Part shown: positions 36,101-48,941 of the stretch, one piece after another
Position numbering within the stretch: the stretch's first letter is position 1
How the letters are laid out: the number at the start of each line of letters is the position of its first letter
From: Cheilinus undulatus
Lineage: Eukaryota > Chordata > Actinopteri > Labriformes > Labridae
Direction of reading: 5' to 3'
Assembly: GCF_018320785.1 (NCBI RefSeq)
Contig: NC_054869.1
Span: 35,256,289-35,320,288, forward strand
DNA length: 64,000 nt
Notes under the pieces: model-generated
The model's database searches: none
Told to the model about the DNA's origin: nothing
What the model saw: the letters and a program-made list of their open reading frames with translations, nothing else
Program-made: the position numbers and the translations under genes

Positions 36101-37082
36101 ATTTATGTCCTCTTTGGGCTTCTGTAGTTTTAAAATAATGGTGTAAAGCTGATTTCCATTTCTTTTTAAGCAGCTTTGAGGTCCTTATTTATGTCTTAAT
36201 GTTGACAGAAGTTTGCTGTGTCTTGAACGATGTCGTAATTAATGGATCTTGATGTGATTCACCTTTCTTTGTGTTTGTGTGTTTCAGTGTGTGCGGTAAT
36301 GACTTCCACTGATGTAACCCACGGAGCTCTCCTGTCTCAGTGTGGGTCCCTCTCATATCTCTCCTCTGCATATCTTATTCAGGGCATATCCTCTTCCACT
36401 CTGGACCGTGTTGACATTTAGACAGGTCGCGTCTTTTTACAGAGTTGGTGCACACATACAGCTAGATAACCCTGTCGACTCTGAGAGCTGTTTTTCTCCC
36501 TCTTCCTCTCTGATGTCTGTTTATCTTTGTGTGTTTGTGTCAGTATTTCAGCTCACCTTTCCTCTCTTGTCAAGCATCTTTATATACCTGTTTTCTGTTT
36601 TACACATTCGGTGTATTTGCATATTTTCCCTCCCAACACCTCCCACCTGTTTTCTGTGCTCGGCTCAGCTTGTTTTTCTCAGCTTCCCTCTCGAGTGTTA
36701 ACCCTCGATATCAGGAGGACGCAGCAGGGGAGTTAGTGCTGTTTCTTTGAATAATACAAATTATCTGAACTTAACAGCCCGTTTTGGGATGTCATCAGTT
36801 GCTGAGAAGATTTTATTTTTGATCCCTATGCTTTCTCTGCTCTTAAACGTTTCCCAAGTGACATCAAACTGTGAAATATGTCCAGTCAACTGCTCTTGTT
36901 CTGCTTTGTTATCCGATATCTTCCACAATATTGGTGCTCCATAAGTTTTGTCCCTCAGTAAGAAGTGAGTGAAAGAAGAGTTGTATTATGTTTTAGTATC
37001 GTCATTGTTTTTTTTGTTGGATAGAAAAAAACTATGATTAAAATTAAAGATATATCATGTAAAATAAGTGACTCCATAAGTA
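33111..37082. other. Intergenic stretch, no supported gene
   Basis: It contains degraded repeat material, including CAGTGGTTCTAAACCAGG (34071), which resembles a hAT end, and GTAC-rich sequence at 34350-34500 of a kind common in fish. CT-rich open frames at 36342-36750 have no family resemblance. Confidence 0.4.
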
Positions 37083-37190
37083 TTCTGGGAGGTCCAGTCA
37101 CCAGTTAATCAGTATTCCTGGCTACCATTACACCATGAAGACAAAAGAACACTCCAAGCAACTCAGAGAAAAGGTTACTTTGAAGTATAA
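37083..37190 (+). mobile_element. Tc1 family A 5' fragment
   Basis: About 110 bp (GGTCCAGTCACCAGTTAATC, then ACACTCCAAGCAACTCAGAG) matches the region around the transposase start of the elements at 15081 and 42020. Neither terminus is present. Confidence 0.75.
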
Positions 37191-38339
37191 GTGGTTCCAT
37201 TCCTGGAACATTCCTGGTTCCCCAACACTTGACGCAGGCCAGGTTTGACCTGCTTGGACGATGTTTGAGCCAGTTGGCTATCATTTTGACCGCACTTACA
37301 GGGTATAAATAGGTACAGGTAGGGTTAAGGATCTTGCCTAAGGGCCCACACTGGATACTGACTGTGCTCTAATGGTTGAACTCTGGTCTCCAGTGCCAGA
37401 GATATCCAGCCTCCTCTGAGCTGGTGGCTTTCTGTGCCAGTTTAGACATAGAAGACAAAGAAGGAAAAGATTTCTATAAATATTAAAGACTCTTTCAAAA
37501 ATTACTTTAGAAGAATCAAGATTTTTTACCTTTACATCACATGTACACGGCAACAAAGAAAGCATTATAAATACTATAAACAAATCTGTAATACTATGCA
37601 AAAATGGCAAATGTTTTAAGCTTATAAAAAATGTAATGACAAAAGAGACACAATTTTATCCCCTGAGTCATAACACCGTCCTTGTTCAATTTTCACTTTC
37701 TGTCGTCTTACAGGGAAGAAAGAAGGAGTGTAAAGTGGATTTACTGAGGTGAGAGCTGTGCATATGTGATTTAGTGCTGTAGCATTTTTATTCCCCTATG
37801 AGTCATCTCTGCACACCTACAGATGTGTCCTCGCCTGTCTCGCTGGCTCTTCGTCCATTACCCAAAAATCCAGCACACATACACACTTTCATGCACCATA
37901 TGAGCCCACAGAGCCAGATGTTGTCACAGGGAAATGACAAACTATCCCCTAATTTATTCATCTCCTCTCTTGGCAGGACAGAAATCTGTTGGAGGACGGT
38001 AACCTGAGGAGGACGTTTCTGAGCACTCTGTGCTGGAGAGAGATCTTCACTAGGGCAGGCAGGTGCTTTTCATGTGTGTATGTAGAGATCTGACAACTAG
38101 TTTCTAGTCATTTCCTGCAGGACACATGAAACAAGTCCAACACTGAGCACATTTTCTGGATTTTTTACTAGATCTAAAGAAATCAAAATAACCCTGCTAC
38201 AGATAGTTTTACCAGCGTATATAAGATTGAAGAAGTGTTTTATTGCTTTATTATAAAAAAGAAAGAGTGAAATATCTCTTTTTAATAAAGAATATGATAA
38301 TGAATAGAGGACCAGTACAGTGTCAAGGTTATCCATCCA

Positions 38340-38885
38340 TACACACCATCCCGCAACATTTGGTCTTCAGACACTGGCCTACTTTCCATTCCCACAACCA
38401 AACTCCGAACCTATGGAGACAGAGCCTTCAATGCTGCAGCCCCCACCCTCTGGAACACTCTGGCTGCAGACATCCATAGTGCTCCATCTCTGGACATTTA
38501 AAAAAAAAACATCTCAGAGGAGCGCAGATGGTCAAGTGGTTTGGGGCGCTACCCATGTACGCAGGCGGTCTGGGTTCAAATCCAGCCTGTGGCCCTTTAC
38601 TGCATGTCTCTCCCCACTCTCTTCCTTGTTTCCGGGTCTGTCCACTGTCCTTCCTCTATCAAATAAAGGCATGGCCCAAAGGCCCAAAAACAAATCTTAC
38701 AAAAAAAAACCATTAAAAAAAACCTGTCTCAAGCACCACCTGTTCACCACAGCCTACAGCCTTCACTAAACCACCCCTTACACTTATCCTGCCCCTCACT
38801 TAGTCTGTCCATTTCTTATGTGTTCTTGTAAAGCGTCTTTGGGTTTCTTGAAAGGCGCTATATAAATTCAAGATATTATTATTAT
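38340..38885 (+). mobile_element. L2-like LINE 3' end
   Basis: The C-terminal ORF2 motif is readable (LRTYGDRAFNAAAPTLWNTL, then SAPSLDIFKK). It is followed by a 3' tail GCGTCTTTGGGTTTCTTGAA and ATTATTATT, which is typical of fish L2-type elements. The coding part is interrupted by a SINE at 38519. Confidence 0.8.
38519..38705 (+). mobile_element. tRNA-derived SINE nested in the LINE
   Basis: The head GGAGCGCAGATGGTCAAGTG carries the A box (TGGTCAAGTGG), and GGGTTCAAATCC is the B box. The body ends CAAATAAAGGCATG and an A-rich tail. It sits in an A-run of the LINE, with A-rich flanks on both sides. It is closely similar to the copy at 48757. Confidence 0.88.
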
Positions 38886-39390
38886 GTTTGATATTCTCCC
38901 CTTTCACCTTTCTTCCCAGCCAGGCCCATAAATAATGTCTACAATGTCATGACCAAGGAGCAGGTGCTGCTGACAACATATGTGCCCGTGTTCCTGTGTG
39001 TGTGTGTTTCTGTAAATAGCCTCCCACCACTGACACTGTGTTGTCTCCATTTGTCAGATGCTATCAGTGCTAATTAGAGGGAATAGAAAAGAAACAGACA
39101 CAGGGAACAAAGGAGACAAAGAATCAAATGAGCTGCAGCCTTTCATTGCCGTAATCCAGATTCAGATCCATCATTTTCTGAATTTAATCTTCACAGCTAT
39201 ACAAGGCATACTCAAGCATCCTAATTGCTTTTTTTCTATCATCTTTTCTCTCTCTGGACTCCTTTTAACCACTTACTATGTTTGTAATATTTTTTCACTG
39301 CTTCCTTGTCTCAAGGGTTGTCTGAATCATTGGCAACAGCCTGCTGCTGTGGACTGTCTGATATTATAGTATGTTCTGTCTGGCCCTGCC

Positions 39391-39545
39391 ACTAACCTTG
39401 CAAAGCAGATGGACACGCTAGTTTCCGTGTTTCTCACTGGCGAATCCATCTTGCAAAGCTCCCATCTGAACCGTTTGGGCCCAGTTTGAAAGTGAAAGGA
39501 CCAATCAGCATCGAGGGGCAGTACTTTCGCCAGCTGACATCTCAA
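39391..39545 (+). repeat. Dispersed repeat, inverted copy at 49755-49911
   Basis: ACTAACCTTGCAAAGC, CGAATCCATCTTGCAAAGCT and TCGAGGGGCAGTACTTTCG occur in the same order here and on the opposite strand near 49755-49911. The shared end ACTAACCTTGCAAAGC is probably the terminus of a nonautonomous element. Confidence 0.8.
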
Positions 39546-40962
39546 TCACTGCTCAGAAGAATCATTCTCAAATCATCAATAAATAATTTAGATAATTGTC
39601 AGATTGTGTCCTGTTGATGTTGTTGTCCTTGCTAGTGAAAGTATTTTTTCTTAAAATAAGGTTGATATCGAACAAACTTGTGTCTTTTACGAGAGCTTAA
39701 AATGTTTCACATTTGAGACAGCCTTCCTTCTCATCATTGTTGCTCTATTTGTCTGTCTCTCCCTATCTCTCACTCCACCAACGGTCTCTGCAGACGGCTG
39801 TTCAACATGAGTCTGGTTATGTTCCATGGTTTTGCCTGGAAGGTTTTCCTTTCCACTGTAACTTGCTTAGTGGGTTAATATTGGGATGAACGATAAAGGG
39901 CTTTGTAGATATCTGATATGTTGGTATTTCCAAACAATTAAATTTTTCAAACTTCACACAACATTGTAGCGTTTTGGTGTATTCTGCTGATGTGTACAAC
40001 CAGTATTTCAGCTCTAAGTATAAGAAAAAATGTAGGCTATTGCTTATGATTTATCTTTTTTTCTTGATAATCTTTTGGGTTCTTTCCCTCTATCTGAAAG
40101 GTCCACTGAGAACTGACTGAGTCTCAGACTGAGTCTGAGAACATGAGGAGAAATTGGGGGATATGCACCAGTGAGTGCCAGGTTCAGAACTCTCATCTTT
40201 AAGTCTGTCTTGTGAGCAGTGTCATTTAAAAGAAAAAAAGTGATTGGATGTAGTACTTGGCTAACCTCCAGCAGCTAATGACTTTCCCTCTTCATTCAGC
40301 TACGACTGTATTTAAAGTACCTAAAATAACACTTCCTTGTTGGCAGAAATCTTCAGGAATTTAAATCACAAATGTCTCAGAAGACCCTAAAAACTCCAGC
40401 AAGAGTTTATTTTTATAACTTGAGTTGCTATGTCAGAGTGCAGGTTTATTTTCTGCCATCTCCTCTCCCTGTAAATGCAGGCAGGTTTTGATATTGCATC
40501 CTTTTAGAGGCTGTGTGGGTGCAGTAAAATAACATGGCACACAGGAGGCACAAGGATGTGTTGATTCATGATTTTTCTGATGTAACTGCTCAACTATCAG
40601 TCCTATAAAATGTCAAAAACACTGTCAAACAGACCAAAGGCTGACTGTCTGATAAAGTCTGTGAAATTGTTAAAATTTCTCACCACACCAGTCTGTTGCC
40701 GACTTACATTACAGGAGCAATAATCACATCCTGGGTTTATCCAGCGTCTATTTGTTGACCTGGTAAAGCAGAAGGTACCCAAACCTTGCTCTCACACAGA
40801 AGATGAATCACATTTAACCTGAGAAAGAGCATGCAGCCTCCTGTATGTTAGAGAGCGTACTGAATAACAAGCCAAAATGCCAATTTCTATCAGCCCTGGG
40901 TGCTTTTACTTTGAAATGCCACTTGACCCATATCAAGTAACATATTTCTGCAGCCCCAAGAG

Positions 40963-41240
40963 CAGTGGTTCTCAACTGGTCTCAACTGGACTTCTCAACA
41001 ACTCCTTGTTAACCAAAGAGACCCAAATGACTGAACGTTTTCAATAAAAATCAAGTGTTTTTGATGAAAAATTGGGCTGTTTGGATATATGGAACAATAG
41101 ATGTGCTGCAACAAGGAGATGGAGACAAATCCTTAAGAATAAAAGCACATCATAGACTTGTTACCACATATTTTTTCCAGGCAAACATCCATGGTTCACT
41201 GAATATGCTTAACTGTATTGTACTTTTCAGCACAAGGCAG
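40963..41240 (+). mobile_element. hAT-like fragment
   Basis: It begins AGCAGTGGTTCTCAACTGG, a common fish hAT end, followed by ACTCCTTGTTAACCAAAGAG. The first 20 bases are partly duplicated in tandem. The right end was not located with certainty. Confidence 0.4.
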
Positions 41241-42019
41241 TGCTACCATGTTTAATCTGTTAACTAACATTTTGACAAAAAAGATATCTTTATCAATATT
41301 GTCCTGATGGGTTATCACAGCAAATAGCAGCACCAACAACTTTTCAGGGGCAGAGCCAGTGGTAGCCAGGGTTAAACAGGGCCCCCTGAAATCTGATTGG
41401 CCCTCCTTAAACTCCTGAAAATGACTGTCTATTTGCCCTTCAGCCATTAACTAGCCATTTAGGCATACTCAATCACTAAGGATGTATTAACTCACATTTG
41501 ATTAGTCTTGCTAGCTTTGAAATCCTCATGACAAGGAATATGAAAGTGGCCCCAACATCCCCCACATTAAAGACAGAAGTAATAAAAAGTCAATAAAGTT
41601 CCTGCTGTTCACAGATTTTTAATACAGACACCCAAGAGCTCCAATCTATTAAAAAGGCATAAAGTTACGAAATGTAATGTCTTTGTGAATGGACTAACAG
41701 TTCACAAATTAACGTTTTTGATTCACTATGCCCCCTTCTGCTGGTATGCAATTTTCAAAACACTGAGTGAAAAGAAAAGATTTCATACAGTATCACAAAA
41801 TGGGTTTTACCACATTTTCTGACAGCTTTGCAAAAAGACACCACTCTGATGCAAAAGCAGCAGAAGTATTTGACAATTTCCTCTCCACCACATTCCTTCA
41901 TAACCCTGTGTTATCACAACAGCACAGTACAGAAGAAGCAGAGACACACCTGAAAATGTTTAATATGAAGCCCTCATACAGAGTACAGGACATCCATGGC
42001 TGTTGATTGTGATTGTGTT

Positions 42020-43229
42020 GATTGGTCAATATAATTTGGAATTTAGACAAGAGAAATAAAAAAAATCTCTTCAATGTCAAAGTGCAAACAGTTTTCTACA
42101 AAGTAATTTCAATAAAATAAAATATTCCATGTTACATGAGTGACTGCATAGATATTCACCCCCTTTAAAGGGATTGGCCTAATTCAAGAGAAGTCCAGCT
42201 AATTGGTGCTAGTAGTCTCACAATTAGTGAAATAGGGATCACCTGAGTGCAGTGACTATGTTTGAAGTAAATCTAGTATCAGACTCCAGTGTCCTGAAGG
42301 TCCAGTCACTGGTTAAACAGTATTCCTGGCAACCATTACACCATGAAGACAAAAGAACACTCCAAGCAACTCAGAGAAAAAGTTATTGGGAAGTATGAGT
42401 CAGAGGATGAATACAAAAAAAATAATATCCCCCTTGAGTTTAGTTAAATCCATCATCAAGAAATGAAATGAACATGGCACGTGTTCATCTGCCTAGACCA
42501 GGTCGTCCTCACAAACTGAGTGACCGTACAAGAAGGGGACTAGTGAGAGAGGCTACCAAGGCACCTTTGACTACTCTGAAGGAGTTACAAGCTTCAGCAG
42601 CTGAGATGGGAGAGACTCTGAGTACAACGACTGTTGCTTGGGTTCTTCACCAGTCAAAGTTTTATTGCAGAGACAAAGCCACTGATGAAGAAAACTCAAA
42701 TTTAGATTTATACCAAAGTTTGGCAAATAACTTGTAGGATACTCTGTAGTCTTCGGCCTGATGAGACCAAAATGGTGTTTTTCAGCCATCAGACAAGACA
42801 CCATGTTTGGCAGACACCAAACACTGCACATCACCACAAACACACCATCCCCCCCTGTGAAGCATGGTGGTGGCAGCATCATGCTGTGGGGATGCGTCTC
42901 AGTGGCCGTGGAAGGCTTGTAAAGGTAGAGGGTAAAATGAATCTGGAAAAATATGGAAAAAAAATCTTATTCAGCCTGCAAGACAACTATGGCTTAGGAA
43001 AATATTTATTTTTCAGCAAGACAATGACCCAAAACATACAGCAAAAGCTGCACAGAAACAGTTTAAACAGTTTTCTGGAGTGGCCGACGATTCAAAGCCC
43101 AGACCTCAATCCAGTAGAAGATTTGTGGCTTTTTTCTCAAAAAAGTCAAATCGTACTGACCAACTGATGAATTATATCAATAAAAGGGCAAACCATCCAA
43201 GACAGTAAATATTTTTCATAGGCACCATA
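42020..43229 (+). mobile_element. Tc1-like transposon (family A), 5' TIR truncated
   Basis: It keeps the transposase start region (ATGAAGACAAAAGAACACTC), the second DNA-binding motif (ARVHLPRPGRPHKLSDRTRR at 42474, then STTTVAWVLH) and catalytic-domain remnants (SVMLWG-equivalent sequence near 42880, then SPDLNPVEDLW at 43100-43130), with frameshifts and stops. The right TIR ends TTTTTCATAGGCACCATA near 43229. Inactive. Confidence 0.85.
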
Positions 43230-44174
43230 CTTGTCACTTTGCAGTACATTTTGTAACCTGACCTCAACAACATCATCTAATTGACTCCACAAGACAGCCC
43301 CATCAATGTTGTACCTGGTTCTATTGTTTTATTATCATTTATTTTGTTTTCTTTTTTTGGCTCATAAAGAGAGACTAGAATTAAATTTAGTCAGTTTCAT
43401 AACCAGTTTCAAAACCCCTCACACAAGCTTTAATTCTCCCAAAAGCAGCAGCTCTGCGATTACATCCTCCTCCCTACAATCACAAAAGAACTACTGAACC
43501 ATCCTCTAATGGCCTCATTTATGAAATGATTCATCAGACTTTTCTATCAAACCAAAATCAAATTAAAGTAGGAGCGTTTTTACTTATCTTTTAATCCACA
43601 GCTTAAAATGACACGCAAACTGCTGCTGAAATCCAGAAGTTTCCCTCTGCTTCTGCCATTAATGGAGTTATAAGATCAGCGTGTCACTTTATTCTGGGTT
43701 TCTTATATAAGGTGACTCCTGAGTGTCTGCTCAGTCTTCATCCTCTGTGTTAATCCTGGAGCACCTCTGCATAATCACCTCCACATTCATGTTATCTGTC
43801 TTTCTCTGACTGTAATGAGTCTCATTTGACACATTTTAAACCTTATCATGATCCATACTCAACCCCTCATACACCTTCACACCTGTGCCTTACTTTGCCC
43901 ACAGATGTCTTTCTTATTAGATGAGCAGCTCTGAGCACAGAGAAGCTAAGCAGGGATTAACCTCATCACACTGAGATGTTAGATTACAGAGAATTCTATT
44001 GTATATGACACTCATAACGGCCTTTATTCTCAAGATGTACAAATATTTTATATTAGAGTTTATTATTATCGTTATATAATACAGCATATTTTTATTTATT
44101 GAGATAAATCAGTCAAAACCTATTTGCACTTAATCATTAATGACATTTTTTCTACTTTTTTTTAAATCAAAAAC

Positions 44175-44261
44175 ATTAAATTATATTGACCATGATCCAT
44201 TTATAAAACCAATAAAAAGATAAAACATCCAAGGGAGTGAATACTTTTTATAAGCACTGTA
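44175..44261. mobile_element. Solo Tc1 family A right terminus
   Basis: About 87 bp ending AATACTTTTTATAAGCACTG and TA. It is the 3' inverted end of family A without its body. Confidence 0.75.
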
Positions 44262-46778
44262 TGCCCAGACAGACTGCCCCTCAAATCCTCCTGCACTGCT
44301 CTTCGACACATCTCACACAGCAGAAGGTATTCCCCTGTTGGACAAGAGGTGGGGTTTAGGGTGTTAGCTCTAGGCTGATTCAGCTTTTGCCTTTATATCA
44401 GTGCTATGTGCAACTCCACTGCCTTCACAGTTTGAGCAAAAGAATGGAAAAGAATATGCCAGCGAGCATAAGGGGTTTGAGCAGCACCATATTGTGCACA
44501 AGTTGCTCCCTGGTTGCAAATGCCACTCAGTTACACAGAAATTTCCCAAATATTTCTTGCTGTGTTCACACATCAGTTGACCTTGACTTCTAGTGGATTT
44601 TCCTCCTGAAGCTAGTAGGAAAAGTCCAAATAAAGTTGAGAAGAAAATTAGGCTTTTTGCATTTATGTGTGCAGCATAAAGTTTTCAGGAGTTTTATACA
44701 GTATTTGTTATCCCCTCAGGGTCAAAGTATTTCTCTTTGCCTTCAATTCCTTTCCTTTTTGACACATTTGGCATTTACATAGTGTCAGGGCAGGCAGGAT
44801 ATTTACATCCCTGTTATGCCTCATTTATGATGTGTGACTTCAGAAGTCTGTTAATGGGGGGATGTTGTGACAACTTGACCTGCCATAGGAAGTATTAGAG
44901 GTGTAATGGGGGAGAGATGATGATGAAGTGTTACTGGAACGCCGATAATGTGTCCTTTTAGATGAACTGTGGAAGTATGCGCTTTTTTCTGTGCTAATGC
45001 ACTCTTTTATGGGCTAATGGAACTTGTGATACTGCTCATTTTTCTAAAGAGTTTTAGCTTAAACTCACTAAGAGGTATTGCTGATGTCTGATAAATATAT
45101 ATTTTTATGTCTGAGTACACTATGTATAAAATAATCAGAATAACTTTCCTGTTTTCATGCATCCATGCTGGTGTTAGCCAAGGTTGGAGGCATTTTTTGG
45201 TTCTCTGTCAGTCCGTCCGTGTGTATCATACATCCAACTGGGCCATTAATGTGAATGCAAAATCTAAACAGATTCTGATCAAAATATGCACGAATGCTCT
45301 TAACGACTCAAGGATAAACTGCCTAGATTTTTTACCGTTGTTGCGCATAACTTTTAGGCATTTTTGGGCCAAACATTGAGGCTGAGGTAAGGCGTAGATG
45401 TGGCGAGCAAGCTGCCTGAGAGCATCATTGGGCAGGAAGGAGGAATGACACAACCCCAGTTGTGCACTGGATGTCCTTGCATATTACCAGGGACATCCAA
45501 AATTATCTGTAAAAACAAAAAAATAAAGTCCACACCTTTAGGGCAGAGTAAGGGGTGGATGTGGCAACAAGGCCTAGGTTATTGTTCCGAGTGTGCACCC
45601 CTTGCTTGCCCTTCTTCTTGACCCACCACTGTTTTTCCACTATACAGAAATGGGATGCCTCACAGAGACATTTATCTGCCAGGTGGTTGTTCTCATTTTC
45701 TTGTAAAGATAATTAATAAAAAGCATATTTAACAACATGAAGAGTAATCGCCATGTTGTCATTTTTACTGCTTTTTCATTGCCTTTAACACCACACCTCC
45801 CCACAGATGTTTTGTACTTGAACCAAGTGTCATTTCTCGCTGGGGTCCTAGACTCACTTCTCTCTATCCGCCTCATCAGACATACTCAGACCTGCTCGTG
45901 TCGAAATGGGAGGGCTGTGGTTATGTTCACTGTAGAAAAACAAGCACCCACCATGCATAAACACATACTTCTATATATCCTACTTCTTATGAGAGGTACT
46001 TCTGTAAAAAGCAGGGTAACTGTGGTTCTCCTGAGAGTGCTCCTCCAGATAGAGAGAGAGAAGGCTTTGCACTAGACATTTGCACTGATTATTACAGGCT
46101 GTACATATACACTTAGAGATAGATGTGTAGATACGTATGATACTTTAGCTTTGGTTTCTGTTTTACAGTTGAACACCAGTTTCTTGACATAATCCATCAT
46201 AATGTTGCTTTATTACAGAGATTTTGAAGAGAAAGACCAAAAAGAGATAATAATCAGAAGCAATGGAGAATGTTATACAAGGAGAAACTGTCCACTGTAA
46301 GCCAACAAACTAAGGGCACATGTCCATAAATAAATACTCTTCTCAAAGAAAGTGAGCCTGACACTCTTTACCGAAAGAAAGCAGACTCCTCAGACACAAA
46401 ACCAACCAGTTTATATTAAATTATTCACTACAAAAACGAAACTACTAATCTCATTGGCAAGAGTCAGCCAAAAAACAAAGCAAACTGGAACGTCGTAGGG
46501 ACAAACAAAAGTAAATCATCACAATATACGACAAACAGAAACTTCCATATCTGCTGGGTGAATTGCAACCATGCGCAAATGTTGCAGCACATTAAGTGAG
46601 CTGTAGTGGCCACAAAGAGCTTTAAACCACCACCATGAACAGGACTGCCAATACATTTTTAAAGCAATAATAATAATATTAATCATTCAGTTATACAATT
46701 ATAAAACTTTTTTTCTGTTATTGTAATTTAACTGTACAATGTTTTGGCAATGCAAACAGAAGTTTTCCATGCAATGAT
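44262..46778. other. Intergenic stretch, no supported gene
   Basis: Sequence near 45166-45560 (GTCCGTCCGTGTGTATCATA) resembles the tails of fish non-LTR elements. Short open frames at 44370-44593, 45107-45621 and 45640-46075 have no family resemblance. Confidence 0.4.
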
Positions 46779-47665
46779 ACGGTGGCCTGGAAGTGCAAAA
46801 CTAAATTACAAAATCTAAAACATTTTTACAAAGCTTGAAACAGACTTACATTAACCAAAACATTTGTAAATTTCACAAAACACATTTACATTACACTTTT
46901 ACATAAAGTCAGGCACAAAAATGACAAAGTCTGAAACACAAATCTCGAAACCAATGGTGCAGTCCATTTAATCTCTGAACTCAAAAATTCAGAGTTAACG
47001 TCATCAAAAATGCACTTTGAACTTTTTTACAACACTTGAAACACTTTACTGAGTGTGATAAAAAAATAAGAGTCTGAAACACTTTTATTAAACTTGAAAG
47101 AAATTCACAAAGTCTGATCAGAAATTATGAGGTCAGAAACATTTGAGACTTTGGTCACTTCCAGAATTTGGTACGCTCCCTTTCCATAAGATGCTGTTTT
47201 TTGAAAATACGTTTCAGAAGTGGTAAAAGTGCCCTACAACTTGTAAATCTGTCTAAGCTCATGTAAAAGTTTTTCATGCTTTGCATTTTTTTATTCTAAA
47301 AGGGCAAGTCTTAATTTTAAATGTAGTTTTTAAATTTGGAAATACTCTAATTAATGTAAAATGTTTAATTAGAAGTGTTAAATTTGTTTCATCATTAGAA
47401 AAAGTGTTTCGCTAATGGAAATTTGTTTTGTGAAAAGATCAAAAATATTTTGGTTGGTGTAAATCTTCAAGCTTTGTGAAAGTGTTTCACACATTCTGAT
47501 TTGAATTGGATTTTTTTGTAAATGTGTTTTGTTAAATTTGTTACTGTTTTGCTGATGTAATTTTTTTAATGAAATGTGAAAATATTTTGATCAATGAAAA
47601 TTTGTTTCAAGCTCTATAAATTGTTTTTGACCGTGTTATTTTGTATCACACTTCCAGGCCACCGT
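46779..47665. mobile_element. Fold-back element with perfect 17-bp TIRs
   Basis: ACGGTGGCCTGGAAGTG (46779-46795) is repeated exactly, inverted, at 47649-47665. The left half is A-rich (variants of AAACATTTGTAAATTTCACA) and the right half T-rich (GTGAAAGTGTTTCACAC variants), so the 887-bp element could fold over much of its length. There is no transposase. It ends about 35 bp before the purine tract that opens the candidate mapk4 promoter region. Confidence 0.88.
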
Positions 47666-47699
47666 ACATTAAAGCTTGTTAAACTGAATTCAAAGAAAG

Positions 47700-48194
47700 G
47701 AAGGAAGAAAGGACCTTTGAATTAGAGAGAGGCTGAGAGAGAGAGAGAGGTGGGTGCTTAATCACTCATACTGCAGTGAGTGTGTGAGGCACTCAGGTCG
47801 TGTATCTAGACTGGGGTGATCCCTCCTCTCTCTCTTTCTCTCTCTCCTGTGGCTCGCGGACTCACAGTGGACACTGCGCGGACTCTGATCGGACAGTCTC
47901 CAACAATCAGCGGCTCTGTGTCCTCTCTCTCTCTCTCTTTCTCTCTCTGTATCCCCTCTCTCTCTCTGTGTATCCTCTGGTTTATCTCACCTCCGCCGAT
48001 CGCCCCCCGGTGCCGACCCGTACCGGCTGCTCTCCGATACTATCATCTAAATCTCACACAGAACAGAGAGGGAGAAAAAAAGAAGCAGAGATGCGGTCGT
48101 GTTTTACTTTCTTTGCTTGCAGGGAGCCGTTTCTATCCCCCTCAGTGATCTCCTGCTCGGATCTTTGTTTGTGGACGCTTTCTGCTGCGGCTGC
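47700..48194 (+). promoter_or_regulatory. Candidate promoter and noncoding first exon of the mapk4-like gene
   Basis: A GA-rich tract (47715-47750), CT-rich tracts (47820-47960) and a CpG-containing segment (47860-48050) lead to a strong donor CTGC|GTGAGTAC at 48194/48195. This is the only strongly promoter-like stretch upstream of the kinase start on the plus strand. A 5' noncoding exon is usual for this gene, but the link is inference. Short CT-rich open frames here are probably not proteins. Confidence 0.4.
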
Positions 48195-48756
48195 GTGAGT
48201 ACTGACGGTTCTTATCTTCTTTCTTTCTTCCTCCTCTTGTTTAGCACAAAGAGCAGATACTGACACAGATAAGATAATGAGGAGTCAGTTTTGAATGGAG
48301 AAGAAGCACAAACCAGGTTTACTTTTTGTATCTTTGAGAAAGGCAAATTGTTTGAACAGATGCACTCTATCTGAGTGTTTTTGTTCTGTCAGAGGGGCGT
48401 AACTGGAGTGCATGTAGACACACAAAGGCAGCTGCATGAAGCCAGTGTGCAGGGAGGATGCAGTGTTTCCCAGTTCAACTCAAACTGCCTGCTGGGGCAG
48501 TGCATTCTCATTTAAGGAAGAAGAAAAGACATACAGCTCTGCAAGGGGCAGAAAAGTAGCTGCACAAAGTCAAGAGGATGCCCCTTTATTTGTTCTATGC
48601 ATCATATTGGCTCTATGTTCTGTTTTTCTCCTTTAGTCTTTATTTTCCCAATCAGCTTAATGGGCAGGTAGGCTAGGTGTGCACAAATAAGGAGTTTGAC
48701 TCAGGTTGACTTTGATTCATATGTGCAGGCATTTAAAGATAAAATTTAGACAATAA

Positions 48757-48941
48757 TCGGGAGCGCAGATGGTCAACTGGTTTAAGGCGCTACCCACGTA
48801 CGCGGGCCGCCCGGGTTCAAATCCAGCCTGTGGCCCTTTACCGCATGTCTCTCCACACTCTCTTCCCTGTTTCCGAATCTATCCACTGTCCTTCCTCTAT
48901 CAAATAAAGGCATGAAAAGCCCCAAAAATAAAAATAAAAAA
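48757..48941 (+). mobile_element. tRNA-derived SINE with intact 11-bp target duplication
   Basis: Same family as 38519: head GGGAGCGCAGATGGTCAACT, B box GGGTTCAAATCC and end CAAATAAAGGCATG, with an A-rich tail. TTAGACAATAA flanks it exactly at 48746-48756 and 48942-48952. The clean duplication suggests a fairly recent insertion. Confidence 0.93.

Noticed and set aside
36342..36750. Overlapping 70-119-residue frames
   Set aside because: Several frames overlap in CT-rich sequence and none resembles a protein family.
37714..38062. Pair of exon-like blocks (37714-37748 and 37977-38062) with plausible splice sites
   Set aside because: The two blocks do not share an open frame when joined (a stop follows soon after the junction in the open phase), and the product resembles nothing known. 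Left out as a gene.
47800..48198. 132- and 110-residue plus-strand frames
   Set aside because: They read through CT dinucleotide tracts (Ser/Leu runs) in the candidate 5' UTR; probably upstream noise, at most a uORF.
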